NCBI GenBank assembly: GCA_013817655.1
Contig: JACDCJ010000042.1
Coordinates: forward strand, 1-11,225
From: Actinosomnolentus pattersoniae (SeqCode)
GTDB taxonomy: Bacteria > Actinomycetota > UBA4738
Direction of reading: 5' to 3'
DNA length: 11,225 bases
Part shown: positions 6,199 to 11,225 of the stretch, piece by piece
Layout: each line of letters begins with the position of its first letter
Position numbering within the stretch: position 1 is the stretch's first letter
Made by a program: the position numbers and the translations under genes
The notes under the pieces: model-generated
Database searches by the model: none
What the model saw: the letters and a program-made list of their open reading frames with translations, nothing else
What the model was told of the DNA's origin: nothing

Positions 6199-6696
6199 AT
6201 GGCCCAACGTCCTTCGATGGACCTCTCGAAGCTGAGCACGGCCGACAAGATCCTCCTCGGCGCGGGGCTCTTGTTCGTAATCGACACCTTCCTGCCGTGG
6301 CAGCGGGTCTGCGTCGAAGGTTTCGGGGACTTTCCCGGTGTCTGCGCAAGCGCGAGCGCCTGGGGCGGCAACGGCGCTTTCGCCGGAGTCCTCGCCGCGA
6401 TCTTCGCCATCGCCCTGATCGCCTGGGTCGGGATGCATGTCGCCGGGGCCGGCGTCAACCTCAACGTCAACATGTCGCCCGCCATGATCACCGCGATCCT
6501 CGCGGCCGGGGCCGTCCTGTTCGGGCTCATCAAGTTCTTGCTCGTCATCACGAACTCACCGGGCTTCGGAGCCTTCCTCGGGATCGTGCTCCTAGTGGCG
6601 ATCGCCTACGGCGGGTACATGAAGTGGCAGGAGTCGAAGCTCGCCCTGCCCCCGGCGGCTACCCAGCCTCCGCCCGGCCCGCCGCCCGTCGGCTAG
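6199..6696 (+). CDS. Four-helix membrane protein with Pro-rich tail, unknown function
   Basis: 165 residues. Hydrophobic helices at about 18-34, 60-80, 95-118 and 123-140. The loop after helix 1 follows FLPW (31-34) and holds two cysteines (Cys38, Cys49) that could form a disulfide if outside the cell; the region reads VCVEG and GVCASASAW. The tail (about 148-165) is rich in Pro and Ala and ends PPPGPPPVG. The basic, polar N-terminus and lack of a cleavable signal suggest an integral inner-membrane protein. The layout (helix, L-P-W, loop with Trp-Gly, three more helices) resembles the membrane part of the preceding gene, so the two may be distant relatives. Mycobacterium also has a small membrane protein near PerM and sucCD, but I cannot claim orthology. 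It is 73 bp from the previous gene on the same strand. Its last 38 bp overlap the end of the opposing PerM-like gene. Confidence 0.8.
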   Translation: MAQRPSMDLSKLSTADKILLGAGLLFVIDTFLPWQRVCVEGFGDFPGVCASASAWGGNGAFAGVLAAIFAIALIAWVGMHVAGAGVNLNVNMSPAMITAILAAGAVLFGLIKFLLVITNSPGFGAFLGIVLLVAIAYGGYMKWQESKLALPPAATQPPPGPPPVG

Positions 6697-7990
6697 AGAG
6701 GGAAACGCTCCCCGCCCCACCCAGAGCCCCACCGACCACGCCCCAAGCGAGCGCGAGCAGGAGCCCCGTTGGGATGTCGGGGCCAAGCCGGTACGTGACC
6801 GGCTCGAGCCCGACCGCCTCTCCCCCAAGGATCTCGAGCACCATGGTCGAGAGGACCGCGGCGGCGAGCGTCAGTGCCGAGAAGGCAGTGCCCGCGACGG
6901 CGCCGGCAGCCGCCCCCTCGGTCGGGGTTCCCGCCTCCGATCGCCGGGCAGCCATTGACCCGCCGATGAGCACGGCCAGCAGGGGCACGAGCAGGAACAG
7001 GAACAGCTCGGGTGGAACTCCATCGAGCCGTGAGAACGGCCCGAAGGGCCCTTCCGGCGCCCGTGACCCGGCCGGGAAACGCGCGTAGGAGAACAGGCAC
7101 GCCGACGCAGACCCGGACACGCCGACGCAGCCTCCGAGAGAGGCGATCAACGCCCAGACGGCGAGCGTCGGGGCGATAAGGACCAGTAGCGCGAGCACCG
7201 TGATGCCGCGCAGCGCTCCGGGTTCGAAGATCGCGCCGAGGAAGTTCCCCGTTACGGAGGGCTCGGTCGCCGCGAACACGAGCAGCCCGCCGAGGCTCAG
7301 AGCGAGCCCCGCCAGCAACATGCTCAAACCACCGGAGAGCCCGCCGCGGACGAAGCGAGTCCAGGCCCGATCGGGCCACCGGCGGGTCGTGTCGGAGATG
7401 AAGCCTCCTGCGAATCCGGCGACGGCCGCGATCCCGAGGGGCCAGAGCAGCCCTGCGAGGAGCGACGGTCGAACCTCGAGAGGACCGAAGAGGACCGGGT
7501 TGGCAGGAACCGCGGATCGAAAGCGAAGGGCCGCGGCCAGCCCCAGACACAGGGCCGCGTAGGGCAGGGCGACCGAAGCGCCCGCCATCCCCCGAGCCCA
7601 GCCCGAGCCTTCCACAAACCGCGCCGCCCCTCGACCAGCTCGAACCAGGAGGTACACGACCAGGAAGGTCCCCGCGAGGGCCACGACCACCAGCGTGACG
7701 GTGAGGGGCACGCCGGGCTGCATGCCCGGCTCGGGGGCGCCCGACTCGGGGCCGAGCCGGAACCGAGCGAGAAGCGAGACGTCCACGCGGTGGAACCAGA
7801 GGAATAGAAGTCCTCCGAGCCTCATCGCCTGCGGAACGGTGGTGCGGGGGTCGCTTGCCAGGTAGACGGACAGCGAGACGGCGAGCGCCGGAACCAGGCC
7901 GACCACGAATGCGATGCCGGCTCCCGTGATGGCCTTCCTCAGGATGCTCCACGTTCCGGCGCCCGCTCGATCGCCGCGCGGCCCGTTCAC
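6659..7990 (-). CDS. DUF6350 / PerM-like polytopic membrane protein
   Basis: 443 residues from GTG at 7990, with about nine or ten hydrophobic segments. The N-terminal part (a helix, then QAMRLGGLLFLWFHRVDVSL, then GVPLTVTLVVVALAGTF and a VYLLVRAGRGAAR stretch) resembles my memory of DUF6350, the family of mycobacterial PerM, a membrane protein linked to cell division and persistence. That family sits between sucD and purN in actinobacteria, as here. The C-terminal half diverges and contains GGCVGVSGSASAC, a Cys pair with a flavour like the loop of the neighbouring 165-residue protein. The frame extends back to 8050 inside sucD, but those residues are Arg/Trp/Pro-rich and look non-coding; 7990 lies 7 bases after the sucD stop, though without a Shine-Dalgarno. 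The 3' end overlaps the opposing gene by 38 bp. Family call rests on position and topology. Confidence 0.62.
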   Translation of the reverse strand: MNGPRGDRAGAGTWSILRKAITGAGIAFVVGLVPALAVSLSVYLASDPRTTVPQAMRLGGLLFLWFHRVDVSLLARFRLGPESGAPEPGMQPGVPLTVTLVVVALAGTFLVVYLLVRAGRGAARFVEGSGWARGMAGASVALPYAALCLGLAAALRFRSAVPANPVLFGPLEVRPSLLAGLLWPLGIAAVAGFAGGFISDTTRRWPDRAWTRFVRGGLSGGLSMLLAGLALSLGGLLVFAATEPSVTGNFLGAIFEPGALRGITVLALLVLIAPTLAVWALIASLGGCVGVSGSASACLFSYARFPAGSRAPEGPFGPFSRLDGVPPELFLFLLVPLLAVLIGGSMAARRSEAGTPTEGAAAGAVAGTAFSALTLAAAVLSTMVLEILGGEAVGLEPVTYRLGPDIPTGLLLALAWGVVGGALGGAGSVSLSSRRAAGRAEAG

Positions 7991-7997
7991 CCGTCGG

Positions 7998-8858
7998 TCA
8001 GGCGGCGACCAGCGCCGCCACCTCGGTCGGATTGCGGCCCACGCGGACACCGGCGGCTTCGAACGCGTCGACCTTCGCCCGGGCCGTCCCCGACGAGCCC
8101 GTCACGATGGCTCCGGCGTGCCCCATGCGCTTCCCCGCAGGAGCGCTCAGGCCGGCGACGTAGGCCACCACGGGCTTGGTCATCTCCTGCGAGATGAACG
8201 CCGCCGCCTGCTCCTCGTCGCTGCCGCCGATCTCCCCGATCACCACCACCGACTCGGTCTCCGGATCGGCCTCGAAGCGTCTCAGCGCGTCGACGAAGCC
8301 GATCCCGTGAACCGGGTCGCCGCCCATCCCGACGCACGTGGACTGCCCGATCCCCCGCTGGGTGAGCTCATGAACGATCTGATAGGTCAGCGTGCCGGAC
8401 CGCGAGATCAGCCCGACCGATCCCCGCATGCAGATCTCTCCCGGGATGATGCCCACGTTGGCCTTGCCGGGGGAGATGAGACCGGGACAGTTGCCGCCCA
8501 GCAGCACGGAGGATGTTCCGCGCAGGTATCCGACTGCGGAGACCATGTCCAGGACCGGGATCCCCTCGGTGACCAGGACCAGGAGCTCCAGTCCGGAACC
8601 CGCGGCCTCGTACAACGCATCGGCCGCGAACCGGGCGGGGACGAAGATCAGCGAGGTGTCGGCACCTGTCGCATCGACCGCCTCGGCGACGGTCTCGTAG
8701 ACGGGGATGCCGTCGACGTCCTGTCCGCCCTTGCCGGGCGTGACGCCCGCGACGACGTTCGTGCCGTAAGCCCGGTTCCGCAGCGTGTGGAAGGCGCCCT
8801 CCTTACCGGTTATGCCCTGAACGAGCAGCCTGGTCGTCTCGTCGATGAGGATGCTCAC
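7998..8858 (-). CDS. sucD: Succinyl-CoA ligase, alpha subunit
   Basis: With SucC it converts succinyl-CoA, ADP (or GDP) and phosphate to succinate, CoA and ATP (GTP) in the TCA cycle. At 286 residues it is normal length. CoA-binding features: GITGKEG (15-21) and VTPGKGG. LGGNCPGLISPGK and ISRSGTLTYQ are the usual CoA-ligase motifs, though the latter ends in Gln where many homologues have Glu. The phosphohistidine is His247 in MGHAGAIV. The start is GTG at 8858, overlapping the sucC stop by 4 bp (GTGA), with GGAG at 8869-8866, 7 bases upstream. It is translationally coupled to sucC as expected for a 1:1 complex. Confidence 0.97.
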   Translation of the reverse strand: MSILIDETTRLLVQGITGKEGAFHTLRNRAYGTNVVAGVTPGKGGQDVDGIPVYETVAEAVDATGADTSLIFVPARFAADALYEAAGSGLELLVLVTEGIPVLDMVSAVGYLRGTSSVLLGGNCPGLISPGKANVGIIPGEICMRGSVGLISRSGTLTYQIVHELTQRGIGQSTCVGMGGDPVHGIGFVDALRRFEADPETESVVVIGEIGGSDEEQAAAFISQEMTKPVVAYVAGLSAPAGKRMGHAGAIVTGSSGTARAKVDAFEAAGVRVGRNPTEVAALVAA

Positions 8859-10012
8859 CCGTGCACTCCATCCGGCGAGATCCGCGCCAGCTCGACCGCT
8901 CTGTCCGCCGCCTCGAGCATCGTCGACGCGGGGACGATCCGGGGATTCGCTGCCTCCTTCAGGATCCGGCGCCCCTCCTCGGCGTTCGTGCCGTCCAGAC
9001 GGACGACGATCGGCATGTCCGCGTCCACCCGCTCCAACGCATCCAGGAGCCCGCGCGCCACCACCTCGCCACGCGTGATGCCGCCGAATATGTTCACCAT
9101 CACGGAGCGCACTGCGGGATCCGAGAGGACCACCTCGAGCGACGTCGCCATCATCTCCGCGCTCGCTCCCCCTCCCACGTCGAGGAAGTTCGCGGGTCGC
9201 CCCCCCGCCTGCGTGACCACGTCCAGCGTGGACATCACGAGCCCGGCGCCGTTGCCGATGATGCCGACCTCGCCGTCGAGCTTCACGTACTGCAGGCCCT
9301 TCTCGTTCGCGCGGGCCTGCGTCGGGTCGACCGGGAAGCTGGAACGAAGGGCGGCGACCTCCGGCTGCCTGGACAGCGCGTTGTCGTCGACGGTGACCTT
9401 GGCGTCGAGCGGTATGACCGAGCCGTCACGCAGGAGCGCCATCGGGTTCACCTCGACGAGGGTCGCGTCGGACGCGATCAGGACGTCGTAGAGCTTCGGG
9501 AGCAACGAGGCGGTCCCTCTGCGCGCCTCCTCGGGGAGATGACCGGTGAGATAACGCACCTGGTACGCCTTGAGCCCGATCCTGGGGTCGACGGGGACCC
9601 GCCGGATCGCGTCGGGATCCGTGCGGGCGATTTCCTCCACGTCCACCCCGCCCTTGGACGAGACCATCGCGATATAGGTCCCTCGCGAACGATCCAGCGT
9701 GAGCGCCGCGTAGAACTCGGACGCGATTTCGACCAGGCTCTCAACCAGGACTCGCGTGACCGCCATGCCCCCGAAACCTCGCTCGAACATCCCGCGGGCG
9801 GCCTCCTCGGCCTCCTCCGGTGACCTCGCGAGGACGATCCCGCCGCCCTTTCCTCTCCCCCCGATCTGGACCTGCACCTTGACCGCGGCCCTCCCGCCGA
9901 AGCGCTCCGCGGCCCGCCGGGCCTCCTCCGGCGTCTCGGCGACGGCGGCCGGCGGAAGCGAGATGCCGTGGTGGGCGAAGATCTCTTTGCCCTGGTGCTC
10001 GTACAGGTCCAA
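8855..10012 (-). CDS. sucC: Succinyl-CoA ligase, beta subunit
   Basis: ATP-grasp subunit that binds nucleotide and succinate. It has 385 residues, as usual (about 385-390). The N-terminus MDLYEHQGKEIFAHHGI matches the family exactly when the TTG at 10012 is read as start; an in-frame TGA lies only two codons upstream, so no longer start is possible. Visible: Lys45 and GGRGKGGGI (51-59) in the nucleotide site, LVEVNPMALL, and LDAKVTVDDNAL with metal-binding Asn/Asp. The conserved NIFGGI-x-x-CD stretch of many homologues reads NIFGGITRGEVVARG here (307-321), with Gly315-Glu316 in place of Cys-Asp. It is 3 bp after the B12-domain gene in the same frame, and AAGGCGAG within that gene's end may serve as ribosome binding site. 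Nucleotide preference cannot be decided by eye. Confidence 0.96.
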   Translation of the reverse strand: MDLYEHQGKEIFAHHGISLPPAAVAETPEEARRAAERFGGRAAVKVQVQIGGRGKGGGIVLARSPEEAEEAARGMFERGFGGMAVTRVLVESLVEIASEFYAALTLDRSRGTYIAMVSSKGGVDVEEIARTDPDAIRRVPVDPRIGLKAYQVRYLTGHLPEEARRGTASLLPKLYDVLIASDATLVEVNPMALLRDGSVIPLDAKVTVDDNALSRQPEVAALRSSFPVDPTQARANEKGLQYVKLDGEVGIIGNGAGLVMSTLDVVTQAGGRPANFLDVGGGASAEMMATSLEVVLSDPAVRSVMVNIFGGITRGEVVARGLLDALERVDADMPIVVRLDGTNAEEGRRILKEAANPRIVPASTMLEAADRAVELARISPDGVHG

Positions 10013-10015
10013 GCG

Positions 10016-10420
10016 TCAGCTCGCCTTCTGGCTCAAGCGGCCGCGGAGCCACTCGACGATGGCCGGGGTCGGCGTTCCCGGCGTGAAGAGCTCTTCGATG
10101 CCGCGCTCCTTGAGCTTCGGGATGTCCTCCCTGGGGATGATCCCGCCGCCGAACACCGCTACGTCGTCCGCACCCTGGTCGCGCAGGAGCTGAACGACGC
10201 GCGGGAACAGCGTCATGTGCGCGCCCGAGTGGCAGGAGAGGCCAACGGCGTCCGCGTCCTCCTGGATAGCGGTCTCGGCGATCTGCTCGGGGGTCTGGTG
10301 CAGCCCCGTGTAGATCACCTCGTAGCCGGCGTCGCGCAACGCCCTCGCCACGATCTTCGCGCCCCGATCATGCCCGTCGAGGCCCGGCTTGGCGATGACG
10401 ATTCGATGGGTCCCTCCCAT
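10016..10420 (-). CDS. Cobalamin-binding small subunit, methylmalonyl-CoA mutase C-domain type
   Basis: 134 residues forming a lone B12-binding Rossmann-like domain. DGHDRG (15-20) supplies His17, the lower axial ligand of cobalt, and GGGIIP (91-96) is the later Gly motif. The full signature is D-x-H-x2-G, 41 residues, S-x-L, about 27, GG. Here the spacing to Ser62 is exactly 41, but S-x-L reads S-C-H (Cys63, His64), where stand-alone subunits usually have SILSGAH. Such subunits pair with a separate catalytic subunit of methylmalonyl-, isobutyryl- or ethylmalonyl-type mutases; none is in the window. Placement directly before sucCD suggests methylmalonyl-CoA to succinyl-CoA flow into succinate, which is inference. 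The ATG at 10420 has no Shine-Dalgarno, but a TAAGCT box lies 9 bases upstream. Last residues SQKAS are followed by TGA and, one codon later, the sucC TTG. Confidence 0.9.
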   Translation of the reverse strand: MGGTHRIVIAKPGLDGHDRGAKIVARALRDAGYEVIYTGLHQTPEQIAETAIQEDADAVGLSCHSGAHMTLFPRVVQLLRDQGADDVAVFGGGIIPREDIPKLKERGIEELFTPGTPTPAIVEWLRGRLSQKAS

Positions 10421-10429
10421 AGGGCACGA

Positions 10430-10435
10430 AGCTTA
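10430..10435 (-). promoter_or_regulatory. Possible -10 box (TAAGCT) of the B12-domain/sucCD unit
   Basis: TAAGCT, the same hexamer seen before folD, ends 9 bases before the ATG of the B12-domain gene in a 95-bp divergent intergenic region (10421-10515). There is no Shine-Dalgarno, so a near-leaderless transcript fits. I find no clear -35 at 16-18 bp. Confidence 0.35.
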
Positions 10436-10499
10436 CCGGGTGCCGGACACCGCCATCGCGACCCGGGCGATGGGCGGCTTTGGAGACCCCAGCCGCTCC

Positions 10500-10505
10500 T
10501 ATACT
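10500..10505 (+). promoter_or_regulatory. -10 box TATACT of the 53-residue gene
   Basis: TATACT, one base from the TATAAT consensus and conspicuous in GC-rich DNA, lies 10 bases before the ATG at 10516. The expected transcription start would fall within a few bases of the ATG, giving a very short or absent leader. The -35 region (around 10477-10484, CTTTGG) is poor. Confidence 0.5.
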
Positions 10506-10515
10506 GGCGATCAGG

Positions 10516-10677
10516 ATGTCCTCGAGCCGGATCCGCTTTCGACCACCCGGGGTCAAGCCGTGGACGAGGGTGGGCTCGCTGGGTCCGGTTCGCGGGCGGC
10601 TGGGACTCGCGTGGGTCGTCGCGCCGCTCGTCGTGGGAGTGGTATTGCTGGTCGTGGCCCTGCTCTGGTGGCTCTGA
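10516..10677 (+). CDS. Small 53-residue single-helix membrane protein
   Basis: Unrecognised small protein. Residues 1-31 are basic and polar (MSSSRIRFRPPGVKPWTRV at the start, then more Arg), followed by a strongly hydrophobic helix at about 32-53 (AWVVAPLVVGVVLLVVALLWWL) that reaches the stop. By the positive-inside rule this is a tail-anchored inner-membrane protein with a cytoplasmic basic N-terminus. Support: a TATACT box 10 bases upstream, an ATG start, clean cytoplasm-helix architecture, and a stop only 4 bp from the stop of the opposing gene. The frame also opens at a TTG (10480), but that lies upstream of the likely -10 box. No homologue is known to me. It diverges from the B12-domain gene and may share regulation with it. 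Confidence 0.55.
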   Translation: MSSSRIRFRPPGVKPWTRVGSLGPVRGRLGLAWVVAPLVVGVVLLVVALLWWL

Positions 10678-10681
10678 GTGG

Positions 10682-11225
10682 TCAGAACACCAGAGTGAGG
10701 ATGCGATCCGACGTCAAAGTGCCGTCGTAGGTGGCTACGTTGCCGCTCACCGACCACCCGGCGGTCGGGACCACCTCCGCTCCCTTCGGCAGCGTCACGT
10801 TCACGACGAAGGTCGCTGGGTTGGCCATGGGCTGGTGCTGGATCCGCAGCTCGTAGACGTCTCCCGCCTCGGTTGATCGCACGACGTCGGGGAGCTCGTA
10901 TCGGAAGACCACGGTCTGGGGATCGTCGGGGCGAACCTCCACGGGCCGGGTGAGGACCAGGAAGTCCGCCTCCTCGTGTGAGATGAAGTCGTCGGGCCGC
11001 GTGTCGAAGGCGATCTCCCCTGTCGGCTCCACGCTCGTGAACTGGGCGCGCTCGGGCACGTACAGGCTCTCCATCGCGACGTTCAGCCCATAGCCGTTCC
11101 GCCCGGCGATGGAGGGTGGCTCCCCGGGAGGTACGTCCCCGGTCAGGGTCATCCGGTACTCCGAGCTCACGTCACCGGAAGGCTTTATCGTCACGTTGTA
11201 TGTGATCGCCTGCTCGAGGTAGTAG
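10682..11225 (-). CDS. DUF4012-like protein, C-terminal part (5' end outside window)
   Basis: The frame is open to the right window edge, with YYLEQAITYNVTI reading straight into what looks like a GTG at 11194, so that codon is internal. About 180 C-terminal residues are visible. They form a beta-rich region: an YYL-x5-Y-x-V-x-I strand, a loop with NGYGLNVAMESLYVPERA, EIAFDT, VFRYELPDVV, then YELRIQHQPMANPATFVVNV and LPKGAEV-GWSVSG near the end. This order resembles the C-terminus of DUF4012 proteins, common cell-surface proteins of actinobacteria with an N-terminal membrane anchor, whose last part begins with a D-Y-Y-L/V segment and ends in an LP-x-G strand. I assign it from memory of the family pattern; function is unknown. 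No membrane helix or catalytic motif is visible in this fragment. It converges on the 53-residue gene. Confidence 0.6.
   Translation of the reverse strand, partial: YYLEQAITYNVTIKPSGDVSSEYRMTLTGDVPPGEPPSIAGRNGYGLNVAMESLYVPERAQFTSVEPTGEIAFDTRPDDFISHEEADFLVLTRPVEVRPDDPQTVVFRYELPDVVRSTEAGDVYELRIQHQPMANPATFVVNVTLPKGAEVVPTAGWSVSGNVATYDGTLTSDRILTLVF

Noticed and set aside
5788..6551. Minus-strand frames opposite the two four-helix genes
   Set aside because: The plus-strand readings give coherent membrane helices, a finger motif and a strong ribosome binding site; the minus readings are low-complexity.
7991..8050. N-terminal extension of the PerM-like frame into sucD
   Set aside because: The extra residues are Arg/Trp/Pro-rich and overlap the sucD 3' end; GTG at 7990 gives a more natural start 7 bases past the sucD stop.
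7914..9491. 525-codon open frame on the plus strand opposite sucD and sucC
   Set aside because: It is antisense to two unmistakable enzymes, and its translation is Arg/Pro/Asp-rich with no family pattern. Long antisense frames are expected at this GC content.
10672..10695. CTCTG...CAGAG hairpin at the convergent ends of the 53-residue gene and the DUF4012-like gene
   Set aside because: Only five pairs around a 14-base loop, with no T-run on either strand; too weak to call a terminator.
1..11225. CRISPR arrays, tRNA/rRNA genes, insertion sequences, phage or defence genes
   Set aside because: Read through on both strands; no spaced direct repeats, transposase motifs, tRNA-like cloverleaf or terminal inverted repeats were seen.

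Overview
High-GC bacterial DNA with tightly packed genes, mostly GTG starts and many 4-bp GTGA gene overlaps. Gene order (sucC-sucD, then a polytopic protein resembling DUF6350/PerM, then purN-purH) resembles the conserved neighbourhood of Mycobacterium and Streptomyces, so I infer an Actinomycetota genome, probably a deep-branching lineage because several proteins depart from the textbook motifs. There are no mobile elements, CRISPR arrays, tRNAs or rRNAs that I can see, and no gene-free stretch over 300 bases.

Layout. Bases 1-1441 (+): the 3' part of a citrate synthase overlapping a two-CBS-domain protein. Bases 1451-5477 (-): purN-purH-folD-metF, a compact one-carbon unit. PurN and PurH consume 10-formyl-tetrahydrofolate, FolD makes it from 5,10-methylene-THF, and MetF diverts methylene-THF to methyl-THF. 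Bases 5508-6696 (+): two small four-helix membrane proteins of unknown function, the first with an N-terminal zinc-finger-like segment, diverging from purN. Bases 6659-10420 (-): a B12-binding methylmalonyl-CoA-mutase-type small subunit, sucC, sucD and the DUF6350/PerM-like membrane protein, whose 3' end overlaps the four-helix gene antisense by 38 bp. Bases 10516-10677 (+): a 53-residue single-helix membrane protein behind a TATACT box. Bases 10682-11225 (-): the C-terminal part of a DUF4012-like protein.

Metabolically, much of the window serves central carbon flow: citrate synthase at the entry of the TCA cycle, succinyl-CoA ligase in the middle, and a cobalamin subunit that plausibly supplies succinyl-CoA from methylmalonyl-CoA. 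The rest is purine/folate C1 metabolism plus envelope proteins. Several starts lie a few bases behind TANNNT boxes without a good Shine-Dalgarno sequence, which suggests frequent leaderless transcription. The clearest case is purN, with TTGACA, 18 bp, TACCGT, 7 bp, GTG. I see no wholly new multi-gene system. The least explained elements are the pair of LPW-type four-helix proteins, the 53-residue membrane protein, and the altered cobalamin motif.
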